DNA of 64,000 bases from JALYTY01 sp964546935 (GCA_964546935.1 CAZJLJ010000008.1:13583-77582); one strand, 5' to 3'; shown: positions 1-9,021, numbered from the stretch's first letter. Translations and numbers: made by a program. The notes: generated from the sequence alone by a model not told the origin.

Positions 1-424
1 TCGTATATTGGTACGCGGTGACATGCTTGCCGGCGTCGATCGTAAATGAGCCGCTGCCATGCGCAGTATCGATTACGAGACTTGAAAAACCGACCGTCGT
101 TGGATTTACAACATTGTACCGATACTCGCGCAGATACCGCCCGTCCCACGGCGGTCTAAACACATCTGTCGGTTTTGGATGCTCGTACTGCGCCTTTACT
201 TGCGAAACTTGCTGCGAGGTTGCGTTTACACCACCCACTGAATACGACATGACGCGAATCCTCTTGAGGTCGCCGTTGACATAAATGCCCGTGAATACCA
301 AACGATCCTGCCGCGACGAGGGACCCGCGTGAACGTCAAAGGTTTTAGTGTATAACGCTGTTACTACGCCGTGCTGATCGACGGCGGTTTGATGGGCTAC
401 CTGACCTACAATCGGAGGAACCAT
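1..424 (-). CDS. Hypothetical protein, 3' part cut by window edge
   Basis: An open frame on the minus strand runs from an ATG at 424 to the left edge without a stop (about 141 codons visible). The start has a good Shine-Dalgarno sequence, AGGGGAG, 5 bases upstream. The product begins MVPPIVGQVAHQTAV and shows no signal peptide or recognised domain; it contains alternating beta-like stretches such as RLVFTGIYVNGDLKRIRV and a GSGSFTIDAGKHV segment. It lies 41 bp downstream of the carboxymuconolactone decarboxylase family gene on the same strand and may be co-transcribed. I do not recognise a family; function unknown. Confidence 0.6.
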   Translation of the reverse strand, partial: MVPPIVGQVAHQTAVDQHGVVTALYTKTFDVHAGPSSRQDRLVFTGIYVNGDLKRIRVMSYSVGGVNATSQQVSQVKAQYEHPKPTDVFRPPWDGRYLREYRYNVVNPTTVGFSSLVIDTAHGSGSFTIDAGKHVTAYQYT

Positions 425-465
425 CTTGACTCCCCTACATTGCTAACGCGGAACGATGGCCGTTC

Positions 466-843
466 TTACTTCGGTACCCGTTTTTCGACGACACGCTTCA
501 CGACGGTCATCGCATTGAGCGCCTTGGGGAACCCAATGTAGGGAATGAGCGTCATAACCGCTTCCACGATCTCCGCTTTCGTGAGACCGACATTGAAAGC
601 TCCATGCACGTGCGTTTCCAGCTGCGAATCGCAGCCGCCCATGGTCGCGAGGGAGCTGATCGCCACGAGTTCGCGCTGCTTTAGGTCGCCGTCGCGCGCG
701 TAGATCTCGCCAAAAGCAAATTCGATAAGATACCGCGTAAAATCCGGCTCGACTCCGGTAAAAGCGTCCAGCATGTTATCGGTTACTTTATCGCCGTCCA
801 CCCGACGCATTAACTCTTCGCCGCGCTTCAATTTATCGGTCAT
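466..843 (-). CDS. Carboxymuconolactone decarboxylase family protein
   Basis: This 125-residue protein is the length of a single-domain carboxymuconolactone decarboxylase (PcaC-like) protein. The family signature is clear: KQRELVAISSLATMG, then QLETHVHGAFNVGLTKAEIVEA, with the conserved His in the HVHGA block. The CxxC pair of the AhpD peroxidase branch is absent (only one Cys, in GGCDSQ), so a peroxidase role is unlikely. No other protocatechuate pathway gene is nearby, so the substrate is not known. The start has an AAGGAG ribosome site and lies just after a terminator-like hairpin that separates it from the oxoglutarate dehydrogenase gene upstream. Confidence 0.85.
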   Translation of the reverse strand: MTDKLKRGEELMRRVDGDKVTDNMLDAFTGVEPDFTRYLIEFAFGEIYARDGDLKQRELVAISSLATMGGCDSQLETHVHGAFNVGLTKAEIVEAVMTLIPYIGFPKALNAMTVVKRVVEKRVPK

Positions 844-856
844 ATCGCTCCTTGTG

Positions 857-886
857 AAAAGAGCGCCGCAACAGTACGGCGCCCTC
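857..886 (-). terminator. Rho-independent terminator after the E2-E1 gene
   Basis: On the minus strand a stem GGGCGCCG / CGGCGCTC with loop TACTGTTG (one G-T wobble) is followed by TTTTC. It sits 25 bp past the stop of the oxoglutarate dehydrogenase gene and directly before the ribosome site of the next gene, so it probably ends most transcripts there. Confidence 0.6.
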
Positions 887-910
887 CCTAGATGCGTGTT
901 TTACGGCGAG

Positions 911-3900
911 CTACTCGCTCAGCGCCATGGTAATGACGCGTTCTTGTTCGACCGCATGCGCACCCGGATACCCTTCCGACGGCGATGCGCGATAACCACG
1001 GCCTGCGTATCCGATGTCGAGGGGCTGCTTCAGCTTCTCGAGCAAACGGCGGCGGACATAGGCTCGTGCACCCATGTTCTTCGGCTCTTCTTGCACCCAA
1101 ACGAGTTGCTTCAGATTCGGATACGTTGCGAGCAACGCATTGATTTCGTCGCTCGGCATCGGCGAGAGCAGTTCGATGCGAACGATTGCCGTCTTCGTCA
1201 TCTGACCGTAGTGCTCGGCCGCGACCAGATCGTAGTACACCTTGCCAGTGCAGAGCAGAATACGTTCGATCTTGCTCTTGTCCGTAACGCTGGGATCGTC
1301 GATGACCGGCTTAAAAGAACCGGTGGCCATGTCGTCGATCGAACCGGCCGCCGCTTCAGCGCGAAGCAGTGACTTCGGCGTCATTACGACGAGCGGTACC
1401 GGGTTCGGCGAACTCGCTTGCATCCGTAACAAGTGGTAATAGTTACCGGCGTTGGACGGGTACGCGATGCGGATGTTGCCTTCGGCCGCAAGCTGGAGGA
1501 AACGTTCGAGACGCGCGCTCGAGTGTTCCGGTCCTTGGCCTTCATAGCCGTGCGGCAACAACAGGGTGAGACGCGACGTCTGTCCCCACTTCGCTTGGCC
1601 GGCTGCGATGAATTGATCGATGATGATCTGCGCGCCGTTGACGAAGTCACCGAACTGCGCTTCCCACAACACGAGCGACTTAGGCACCGCCGCCGCATAG
1701 CCGTATTCGAAGCCGACGCACGCATACTCCGAAAGCGGGCTGTTGTGGATTTCGAAGCTTGCCTTCGTTCCGGCGAGATGCTGGAGCGGCACGTACTCGA
1801 TATTGCTAGTTGGATCGTGCAGCACCGCGTGACGGTGGCTGAACGTTCCGCGTTCGGTATCTTGTCCGGTTAGGCGAATCGGCACGCCTGACGTAAGCAA
1901 AGATGCAAACGCCAGCGATTCGGCCGCGCCCCAATCGACGAGGCCTTTCTCCGCGATTAAGGTCTTGCGGCGATCGAATTGCGTTTGCAGTTTCTTATTG
2001 AGCGTGAACCCTTCCGGAACAGAGACCAGTTTGTTCGACCAATCGACGAGCGTTTCACGCGTGACCGGCGTAAGCGCTGCTGTTTCGGGCGGCGTGGCGA
2101 GTGCGATCTTCTCGAGCATGCCGTTGCCGTGGTGTTCCTTCACGTTGCGGTACGCTTCTTGCAAACGCGCCGTCGCGTCGGCGATCATCTGATTCGCCTG
2201 CTCGGCGGTAATCGTGCCCTGTGCAATGAGCTTGTTCGCGAAGAGCTCGCGCGCCGTTGGCTGGGTTTTGATCTTGTCGTACATCAACGGCTGGGTGTAC
2301 GCCGGTTCGTCTTGTTCGTTGTGGCCCGAGCGGCGATAACCGATCAAGTCGATCAGCACGTCGCGATCGAACCGTTTGCGGAATTCCACAACCAGATGAA
2401 CCGCCGCGATGCACGCGTCGACGTCGTCGGCATTGACGTGCACGATCGGCATGTCGAAGCCCTTTGCAAGGTCCGATGCATAACGCGTCGAGCGCGAATC
2501 ACGCGAATCGGTCGTGAAGCCGACTTGATTGTTAGAAATGAGGTGGAACGTTCCGCCGGTCGCATAGCCTGGAAGCGCCTGCAGATTCAGGACCTCCGCG
2601 ACGATGCCTTGACCGACGAACGCCGCGTCGCCGTGAATCAGAATCGGCGCCGCTTTCTTCACATCTTGCTGCGGAACGGTTTTGCTGTGATCGGTTTGCA
2701 GCGCGCGAGCGCGGCCTTCAACCACCGGATCGACGGCTTCCAAGTGGCTCGGGTTGTGAGCGAGCGTTACGGTAATTTCCTTACCATTTGCCGTCTTATA
2801 AACGCCGGTCGCACCCTGATGGTACTTCACGTCGCCAGTGACGTCGTCGTCGCCGACCTCACCACGTTGATGCGCCGCTTCGAACTCGGTGAGAAGTTCT
2901 TCGTAGGGCATGTTCACGACGTGCGCGATCACGTTCAAACGACCGCGATGTGCCATGCCGATGACCGCATTCGGCGTGCCGTCGTCGGCAAGCATCTCGA
3001 GCGTTTCTTCGAGCATCGGAACCATGACGTCGAGGCCTTCGCCCGAAAACGTCTTTTGGCCGAGGAACGTCTTGCGCAAGTAACGCTCGAAGGTTTCAAC
3101 CTTCGTTAACCGTTGCAAGAATTGAATCTGGCGTTCTTTCGAAAGCGAAACTTTGTGCGCGCCCGATTCGATGTATTCGCGCAGCCAACGGCGTTGTTCG
3201 GTGTTCGAAATGTGCTCGACCTCATACGCGATCGTCGACGCATACGTTTCGTGCAATTTCGGCAACACGTCGGCGAGCGTGTCGCCCGGAACTTTAACGT
3301 TGAGCACCGAGGCCGGAATAGCGGCCATAAGTGCAGGCGTCAATCCGTACGTCGCCGGATCGAGCTTCGGATCTCCCGGTGGCTGTGAACCGAGCGGATC
3401 GAGATTCGCGGCAAGGTGTCCATGCGTCCGATACGCGGAGACGATTGCCATCGCGGCCGCAACGGCACGCAGCATTTCGTCGGGTTGTGCGGTTGCCGGC
3501 GCGGACGGAATGAGTGCGGCAACGGCTTTTTCTTGCGGAAGCGTTGGCGCCGGCGCCGGACCGGCGGTGAGGTTGAGCCCGCTGAAGATCGATTCGTAGA
3601 AACCGTCGGTTCCCTGCAACAGTTGATCGACGCGACGCAGATACTCGCCGGATTGCGCACCTTGAATGACGCGATGATCGTAGGTGCTGGTCATCTGCAT
3701 CACTTTGGCAACGCCGAGTTGACGCAACGTCTGTTCGTTTACGCTTTGGAAGCCGGGCGGATACCCGATCGCACCGGTTGCAAGAATTGCGCCTTGCCCT
3801 GCGAGCAAACGCGGCACCGACGCAACGGTTCCAATGCCACCTGGATTCGTCAGCGTAAACGAAGCGCCCTGAAGATCGTCGGCCGCGAGTTTGTTATCGC

Positions 3901-5209
3901 GCGCTTTTGCGACAAGCTCCTGATACTTTGCGTAGAAGGCCGCGAAATCAAGCGCATCGGCATTTTTGATAACCGGCACGACGAGAAAGCGCGAACCATC
4001 TTTGCGTTCCGCGTCGACGGCGAGGCCGAGATGAACGCCGGGTTCAACGCGCAGCGGCGCGCCGTTTTCATCACGACGGAAGCTGTGTGTGATGAACGGC
4101 ATTTCATGTGCGGCACGGACAAGTGCGTACGCAACGATGTGGGTGAAAGAAACTTTCTCGCTGCGGTTCGCATTTTTTATCGCGTTGTTCAGCTCTTTGC
4201 GACGCGCGTCCATCACATCGACGGCGAGCGTACGGAAACTGGTCGCGGTCGGAATCGTCAGCGACTGCTCCATGTAGCCGGTGAGCGCTGCAGCCGGTCC
4301 CTTGAGCGGCGTAACGTTTGCGCCGGGCGGAACGGGCGGGAGTGGTGGAAGTTTCGCGGCACCGGGAGCGGCAGCCGCAGCGACTGGCTTGGGCTTCGCG
4401 TTGGTCGCCTGAGACGTCACGTCGGAGCGGAGGATCAAACCGTTCGGACCCGAGCCGTTGATCGATGCAAGATCGAGTTCGAGCTTGCGAGCGATCCGTC
4501 GCGCTTGATGGGAAGCTTGGACCTCGCCGGTGCGAGCGGTGGGAGCAGGGGCGGGAGTGGCCACGGGAGCGGGGGCCTTGGCGGTCTGAGCGGGAGCGAC
4601 GGTAACCGCGCTGGCGGCTGAGGGGGCGGCATTCGCATCGATCTCGGCCAGCTTCGCACCGACTGCGACGGTGTCGCCCTCCTTCGCGGAAAGCTTCGTC
4701 ACAATGCCGGCTGCGGGCGCCGGAACCTCGACGTCGACCTTGTCGGTGGTGACTTCTACGATCGTATCGCCTTCATTGACGACGTCGCCGGGCTTCACGC
4801 GAAACTCGACGATGGAACCTTCGGTAACCGACTCGCCCATCTCGGGCAGCGTGACGTCCACGAGCTTCGGCGGACCGCTCGGGACGGCTTCGGATGCCGG
4901 AGCAGGCGCCTCGGCCTTCGCGACGCCGTTCTTTGCCGCGCCGTTCGTCTTGGCGTTAGCTTTGCTGGTGTCGATTTCGGCCAGCACCGTGCCGACCGCA
5001 ACGGCGTCGCCTTCGCCGCCGTAGGTCTGAGTGATGACGCCCGAAGCGGTGGCCGGGACTTCTACGTCCACCTTGTCGGTTGTCACGTCCACCAGAGTGT
5101 CGCCCTCGTCGACGAAATCGCCGACTTTCTTGCGCCATTCGACGATGGAGCCTTCGGTGACCGACTCGCCCATCTCGGGCAACGTCACTTTGACCATCGC
5201 GTCCGCCAC
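911..5209 (-). CDS. kgd: Fused 2-oxoglutarate dehydrogenase E2-E1 (Kgd-like) with two lipoyl domains
   Basis: A 1432-residue polypeptide carrying the TCA-cycle activities of E2 (succinyl transfer) and E1 (thiamine diphosphate decarboxylation of 2-oxoglutarate). Domain order: lipoyl 1 (about 5-80, lipoyl Lys46 in TTDKVDVEVP), lipoyl 2 (about 117-191, Lys157 in the same motif), a peripheral subunit-binding domain (about 234-266), E2 catalytic domain (about 300-550, with YDHRVIQGAQSG), then E1 (about 575-1432) with AHRGRLN, the thiamine-binding region GDAAFVGQGIVAE...NNQVGF, and SGHNEQDEPAYTQP. The two lipoyl units are nearly identical in sequence and are joined by Ala/Pro-rich linkers. The known actinobacterial Kgd/OdhA proteins have the E2-E1 fusion but lack lipoyl domains. 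An E3 gene is not in this window. GTG start. Confidence 0.93.
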   Translation of the reverse strand: MADAMVKVTLPEMGESVTEGSIVEWRKKVGDFVDEGDTLVDVTTDKVDVEVPATASGVITQTYGGEGDAVAVGTVLAEIDTSKANAKTNGAAKNGVAKAEAPAPASEAVPSGPPKLVDVTLPEMGESVTEGSIVEFRVKPGDVVNEGDTIVEVTTDKVDVEVPAPAAGIVTKLSAKEGDTVAVGAKLAEIDANAAPSAASAVTVAPAQTAKAPAPVATPAPAPTARTGEVQASHQARRIARKLELDLASINGSGPNGLILRSDVTSQATNAKPKPVAAAAAPGAAKLPPLPPVPPGANVTPLKGPAAALTGYMEQSLTIPTATSFRTLAVDVMDARRKELNNAIKNANRSEKVSFTHIVAYALVRAAHEMPFITHSFRRDENGAPLRVEPGVHLGLAVDAERKDGSRFLVVPVIKNADALDFAAFYAKYQELVAKARDNKLAADDLQGASFTLTNPGGIGTVASVPRLLAGQGAILATGAIGYPPGFQSVNEQTLRQLGVAKVMQMTSTYDHRVIQGAQSGEYLRRVDQLLQGTDGFYESIFSGLNLTAGPAPAPTLPQEKAVAALIPSAPATAQPDEMLRAVAAAMAIVSAYRTHGHLAANLDPLGSQPPGDPKLDPATYGLTPALMAAIPASVLNVKVPGDTLADVLPKLHETYASTIAYEVEHISNTEQRRWLREYIESGAHKVSLSKERQIQFLQRLTKVETFERYLRKTFLGQKTFSGEGLDVMVPMLEETLEMLADDGTPNAVIGMAHRGRLNVIAHVVNMPYEELLTEFEAAHQRGEVGDDDVTGDVKYHQGATGVYKTANGKEITVTLAHNPSHLEAVDPVVEGRARALQTDHSKTVPQQDVKKAAPILIHGDAAFVGQGIVAEVLNLQALPGYATGGTFHLISNNQVGFTTDSRDSRSTRYASDLAKGFDMPIVHVNADDVDACIAAVHLVVEFRKRFDRDVLIDLIGYRRSGHNEQDEPAYTQPLMYDKIKTQPTARELFANKLIAQGTITAEQANQMIADATARLQEAYRNVKEHHGNGMLEKIALATPPETAALTPVTRETLVDWSNKLVSVPEGFTLNKKLQTQFDRRKTLIAEKGLVDWGAAESLAFASLLTSGVPIRLTGQDTERGTFSHRHAVLHDPTSNIEYVPLQHLAGTKASFEIHNSPLSEYACVGFEYGYAAAVPKSLVLWEAQFGDFVNGAQIIIDQFIAAGQAKWGQTSRLTLLLPHGYEGQGPEHSSARLERFLQLAAEGNIRIAYPSNAGNYYHLLRMQASSPNPVPLVVMTPKSLLRAEAAAGSIDDMATGSFKPVIDDPSVTDKSKIERILLCTGKVYYDLVAAEHYGQMTKTAIVRIELLSPMPSDEINALLATYPNLKQLVWVQEEPKNMGARAYVRRRLLEKLKQPLDIGYAGRGYRASPSEGYPGAHAVEQERVITMALSE

Positions 5210-5344
5210 GTTGATTTGTACTCCGTCCTGCAGGGAAAAACTGAAGTCCGAGTGTGCACCCCGGAACCTTAGTTTTGTTTTACGCCTGATATACTAACCC
5301 CGCCCGCGAGCGGCAGGATACGACTGGGGACGACTTCCATCGCA

Positions 5345-5521
5345 ATGAGCACACGCGGAGTAGACGGTAGCCCGCCTTTCACCCCAGCACAACCGCTGAT
5401 GGTGTACCGTCCTTCGCCGCCCGTCCCCGTGCCCGCACCCGTAGCGCGCCCCGTACAAGACTCGCTTGAGAACGACAACTCGTTCACGCGCAAAGGACTG
5501 CTGATCGACACCTACGCCTAA
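5345..5521 (+). CDS. Small proline-rich protein, 58 aa, unknown
   Basis: An ATG-TAA frame of 58 codons encodes a proline-rich peptide (segment YRPSPPVPVPAPVARP) ending in NSFTRKGLLIDTYA, which looks like a short folded or conserved tail. A TATACT -10-like hexamer lies at 5290-5295, but a good ribosome site is not obvious. The stop codon overlaps the stop of the convergent transporter gene by two or three bases. It could be a real small protein or chance; the defined C-terminus and the lack of any other gene in this gap favour a real gene. Confidence 0.4.
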   Translation: MSTRGVDGSPPFTPAQPLMVYRPSPPVPVPAPVARPVQDSLENDNSFTRKGLLIDTYA

Positions 5522-6486
5522 ACGACGTGCAGCGCAGCCGCGATCGCTAGACTCGACACGACGATCGCGACCCAAAGAATCGCTCCGAGCGCGAGCGGTT
5601 TGAATCCCGACGATTTTATCTTTTCCGCATCGGTGCCGAGGCCGACGCCTGCGAGCGCCACAACGATGGCGAAAAGCGCAACTTGTTGTATCGGCCCTTG
5701 CAATACACCGGGAATCAAACCGAACGAATTCAGGGTTGCCGCAATCAGAAACCACAGCACGAACCACGGCATCGCCTTCCACGGAATGCCGCGGCCTTCG
5801 GCATGCAAGGTTTGGATTCGGCGCCACGCATAGAATAGTACGATGGGCACGATCAGGAGCGTGCGCGTCAGCTTTACGATGACGCCCGTTGTTCCGGCTT
5901 CGCGTCCGTACGAAAACGCCGCTGCCACGACCGAAGAGGTGTCGTTGATCGCCGTGCCCGCCCACAATCCAAATGCGCTCTGCGACATCTTCAACGCGTG
6001 ACCCAGCGCGGGGAATACGAGCACGGCGACGACGTTAAAGAAAAAGACCGTTCCCAACGCAAACGCAACGTCGGCCTGATCCGCTTCGATCACGCTTGAA
6101 ACGGCTGCAATCGCCGAGCCGCCGCAAATCGCCGTGCCCACGCCGAGAAGTCTGCGCAAATTGCGATCCAATCCAAGAGCGCGGCCCACATAGTACGAAA
6201 GCGCAAACGTAATTACGAGCGTTCCGAGCATAACCGGCAGCGAACGTGCGCCCCCGTGCGCGATCTCTTGAATGCTCAAATGCGCGCCCAGCAAAACGAT
6301 CGACCACTGCAGGAGCGTTTTGCTCGCAAAACGCACGCCGGGTGCAAGCGCGCCCTTAGGCCGGGCGTAGATCGCAATCGCCACGCCGATGAGAATGCTG
6401 AACACCGGCGCGCCCACGACAGGCACAAAATGTCCCAGCAGCGTCGCGGCGATCGCAATCGCAACGCACAAAAGAAAACCCAACAT
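5518..6486 (-). CDS. YeiH-family putative sulfate/sulfite exporter
   Basis: A 322-residue integral membrane protein of the YeiH (UPF0324) family with about ten hydrophobic segments. Family blocks seen include SILIGVAIAIY, KTLLQWSIVLLGAHLS, GVGTAICGGSAIAA and FGLWAGTAINDTSSVVAAA. Members are annotated as putative sulfate exporters, mostly on weak experimental evidence. It starts 6 bp after the stop of the TsdA-like cytochrome gene on the same strand, which supports a role in moving a sulfur oxyanion across the membrane, though this is inference from context. Confidence 0.85.
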   Translation of the reverse strand: MLGFLLCVAIAIAATLLGHFVPVVGAPVFSILIGVAIAIYARPKGALAPGVRFASKTLLQWSIVLLGAHLSIQEIAHGGARSLPVMLGTLVITFALSYYVGRALGLDRNLRRLLGVGTAICGGSAIAAVSSVIEADQADVAFALGTVFFFNVVAVLVFPALGHALKMSQSAFGLWAGTAINDTSSVVAAAFSYGREAGTTGVIVKLTRTLLIVPIVLFYAWRRIQTLHAEGRGIPWKAMPWFVLWFLIAATLNSFGLIPGVLQGPIQQVALFAIVVALAGVGLGTDAEKIKSSGFKPLALGAILWVAIVVSSLAIAAALHVV

Positions 6487-6492
6487 CAGCTC

Positions 6493-7323
6493 TTAGAAAT
6501 ACGCTGCCGGTCTGGGCTCGTGTTGAATCAAACGATTCTTATCGAATTTCGGCCGCTCGTGGTTCAGCACAAATTGCGCGACATCGTAGGCATCGTTTAA
6601 CGACAACGATTCCGGCGCATTTTGCGGCATGTTGTATCGTACGAATCCCGCCATGCGATCGATATGCGCCATTCCGGCGCCATCGTTGAATGACTTCGGT
6701 CCCCACAGCGGAGGAAATGCGGCGCTCCCTGCACCGCTCGCGCCATGACACATCGCGCATTTCTGCGCGTACAACGCCTGGCCGTGATGAACGTCCGGGG
6801 ATTTCGATGGGACCGGAACTATGAAACGATCGTCCTGCGTCTGCGGCCGGCCGACGGGCACATCGCGCGAAAGATACGCGATGTAGGAAACAAGCGCGAC
6901 CATTTCTTTGCTCGCGTACGCCGGCGGCGTGCCGTTCATGCTGTAGAGAAAACACTCCGCCAAGCGATCTTGCAGTGTGATCACGCGATGCGCGCGTTTA
7001 TTCCATTGCGGAAAGCGCCCGTAGAGGCCTACAAAACTGCCGCCCCGTTTCACCGTCCCGGCGTTCACGTGACACGCCCCGCAAGACATGCTCACGGTGA
7101 TATTCTTCGGAACGTACTTGCTAGTATCGACGATGATGTCGTGGCCCTGCCGAATCGAATCGCCAAGAGCTCCGGTGGGCAGGCTCTTCGGATCGTAGAG
7201 ATCCGCTTGTGCGCCCGCGGCTGGGCGGGCCGAATCGTCGCCGGGCGTTGAAGCACCGTGTGCGCATGCCGCGAAAAACGTGGCACACGCGATCGCGAGA
7301 ATGCTAAAACGCAACCGTTGCAT
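6493..7323 (-). CDS. tsdA: TsdA-like dihaem c-type cytochrome (thiosulfate dehydrogenase family)
   Basis: A 276-residue exported cytochrome. The chosen ATG at 7323 gives a lipoprotein-type signal (MQRLRFSILAIACATFFAAC). Two haem c sites are present: CGACH at 81-85 and CAMCH at 189-193. The region between them matches TsdA: FVGLYGRFPQWN, then LQDRLAECFLYSMNG, with Cys124 at the place of the unusual Cys haem ligand of thiosulfate dehydrogenase. Met in the RYNMPQNAP segment is a likely ligand of the second haem. The gene overlaps the preceding DsrE-like gene by 20 bp and is followed by the YeiH-type transporter, so a periplasmic thiosulfate to tetrathionate activity is plausible. Substrate is untested. 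Confidence 0.82.
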   Translation of the reverse strand: MQRLRFSILAIACATFFAACAHGASTPGDDSARPAAGAQADLYDPKSLPTGALGDSIRQGHDIIVDTSKYVPKNITVSMSCGACHVNAGTVKRGGSFVGLYGRFPQWNKRAHRVITLQDRLAECFLYSMNGTPPAYASKEMVALVSYIAYLSRDVPVGRPQTQDDRFIVPVPSKSPDVHHGQALYAQKCAMCHGASGAGSAAFPPLWGPKSFNDGAGMAHIDRMAGFVRYNMPQNAPESLSLNDAYDVAQFVLNHERPKFDKNRLIQHEPRPAAYF

Positions 7324-8005
7324 ACGTATAATTGTACTTCGCCTGCAACACCGCAACAGTCGCAACCATGGAAGGCACGACGATCGCACCAGGAATCAAG
7401 TGCGTAAGAATGTCGTTCGCGACCTCAGGCGCAGCCATGCCGGACGGCGCCAGGTTTTGCGAGATCAACTTCCTCGCGATCTCCTCGACCGCGGTGTGGC
7501 AGGTAAGAAAAACCACGCCGCGCTTCTGCAGCGTCTCCACTTGGGTGTCTTGATAGTAGCCCTTCGGATCGTCGGGACTGCCTGGATCGGTTGCCTTGGC
7601 CTTGAGAAACGCATTGGCCACGAGCGGCGATCCGCCGCCGTCTTTAGCGTTGATGTATTGGCCGATCTTGTACTTATCCCAAACGTAATCCGAAAATGCG
7701 TATGCAGAAGACGGCCCGTGTCCGGCGACGACAAGCGTAATCCTATTGGCCGGATAGCCGTAGCCGAATTCTAATCCGTTTAGCGAATTCTTCACGTTAT
7801 TCAGAAGTTGCGGATTGAACCCGACCGGTTCGAAGACTTGGCGGATTTCGGATGGGCGCGCAACCGCGTTGCGGAACGTCGCTTCATCAAAATCGGCCTT
7901 GCGCTCCACAAAATTGGTGCCGCCCGGAACGGATTCGGCGATCGCCGGTGCCGTGCCGGCCGCAATCAGCGTAGCTGAGGCCGCGAGAAAACCGTTGCGA
8001 TTCAC
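7304..8005 (-). CDS. DsrE-like exported protein
   Basis: A 233-residue protein starting at GTG 8005 behind a strong AAGGAG site. The N-terminus (MNRNGFLAASATLIAAGTAPAIA) resembles a degenerate Tat or Sec signal. The body looks like the DsrE/F fold family: ITLVVAGHGPSSAYAFSDYVWDKY, then QVETLQKRGVVFLTCHTAVEEIARKL, where the single Cys in FLTCHTA occupies the usual active-site position after the strand. Proteins of this kind commonly sit beside c-type cytochromes in sulfur-oxidising loci. First gene of a three-gene operon with tsdA and the YeiH-type gene. A role as a sulfur carrier is inference. Confidence 0.65.
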   Translation of the reverse strand: MNRNGFLAASATLIAAGTAPAIAESVPGGTNFVERKADFDEATFRNAVARPSEIRQVFEPVGFNPQLLNNVKNSLNGLEFGYGYPANRITLVVAGHGPSSAYAFSDYVWDKYKIGQYINAKDGGGSPLVANAFLKAKATDPGSPDDPKGYYQDTQVETLQKRGVVFLTCHTAVEEIARKLISQNLAPSGMAAPEVANDILTHLIPGAIVVPSMVATVAVLQAKYNYTYATVAF

Positions 8006-8154
8006 GTTCTACTCCTTCGTTTGGCAACGTCAGTAATTCGACCCATACCCCCGTGTGATGCTCTTAGCACGTTGGAAATCGTAAAAATTTCTCCGTCGCC
8101 GCTGCAGGCCTCGCGAAGGGAAGTTCGCCAAGGTAGGGGTGCGGAGGAAGAATC

Positions 8155-9021
8155 GTGGGTGCTCCGATCGATCCAACGAAGTCCACCAGTCTTGAAATGA
8201 GCCGGCGCGTTTTCGCAGGCATGTCACTTGGTGCGGCTTTCACGGGTAGCGCCACGGCGGCACTCGCACAAGCGCAGGCCGCGTTTGGCCGTCCGCATCC
8301 GCCGATAGTGGCGGAAGACGATCCGGCGATTGTCGTAGAGCGAGTGCAATTGCGCCGCCCCGACGGAACGGTCAATGCATACACGGCGTCTCCCAAGGCC
8401 ACGCGGTCCAACACGCCGGGCGTCGTGCTTTCGACGCACATTTGGGGTGTCGATGCGCAGATGCGCGACGTGGTGCGCCGGTTTGCAAAGGCCGGCTACT
8501 CCACCATCGCTCCCGACCTCTACTCGCGGTGGAATGTGCCCAGTGGTGACGGCGTAACGGACGTCAACGTCTTTAAGCCTTTCGCCGCTCGGCTCCAGCG
8601 CAAACAATACGACGGTGACATTCGGGCGGCTTCACTGCATTTGCTCGGGAAAGCACCTCAAGGCAAACGTGGAGTTGTCGGATTTTGCATGGGCGGCCAC
8701 CTCGCGCTTATTCAAGCAGTAGATAACGGCGACGTGTTTGACACGGTCGCGCCGTTCTACGGAGCGGTCAAAGACATCGATCCCGCCGACATTCACATGC
8801 CGGTTTGCGGAAGTTACGGCGAACGGGATACGAGCATTCCCGCCGAAGACGTCCGGACGTGGAGAAACGCGCTCCACGTTCCGAACGACATTCGGATCTA
8901 CAGCTCCGCGGGGCACGCGTTCTTCGACGACACGCGCAGCTCTTATGTCGCCTCGGCGGCTGATGATGCCTGGAAACGCACACTCTCTTTCTTCAAGGAC
9001 CACCTCGGGCTACCAACGTGA
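8155..9021 (+). CDS. Dienelactone hydrolase family protein with Tat signal
   Basis: A 288-residue alpha/beta hydrolase. GTG at 8155 is chosen because GGAGGA lies 6 bases upstream; the alternative ATG at 8197 lacks a ribosome site. The Tat motif SRRVFAG at 16-22 with a following hydrophobic stretch predicts export. The catalytic triad of dienelactone hydrolases is visible: Cys178 in GFCMGG, Asp225 in GERDTSIP and His254 in SAGHAFFDD. Substrate unknown; many paralogues act on other esters. Its stop overlaps the start of rmuC by 4 bp. Confidence 0.88.
   Translation: MGAPIDPTKSTSLEMSRRVFAGMSLGAAFTGSATAALAQAQAAFGRPHPPIVAEDDPAIVVERVQLRRPDGTVNAYTASPKATRSNTPGVVLSTHIWGVDAQMRDVVRRFAKAGYSTIAPDLYSRWNVPSGDGVTDVNVFKPFAARLQRKQYDGDIRAASLHLLGKAPQGKRGVVGFCMGGHLALIQAVDNGDVFDTVAPFYGAVKDIDPADIHMPVCGSYGERDTSIPAEDVRTWRNALHVPNDIRIYSSAGHAFFDDTRSSYVASAADDAWKRTLSFFKDHLGLPT

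Noticed and set aside
1979..4621. Long plus-strand frames of 376 and 401 codons
   Set aside because: They lie antisense to the oxoglutarate dehydrogenase gene; their Arg/His-rich translations match no family and arise from the codon bias of the real gene.
5294..5965. 223-codon minus frame overlapping the YeiH-type gene
   Set aside because: It is an alternative frame of the transporter gene with Arg-rich, non-family sequence.
7324..7389. N-terminal extension of the TsdA-like cytochrome
   Set aside because: The added 22 residues would precede a proper lipoprotein signal and would overlap further into the DsrE-like gene; the inner ATG is the better start.
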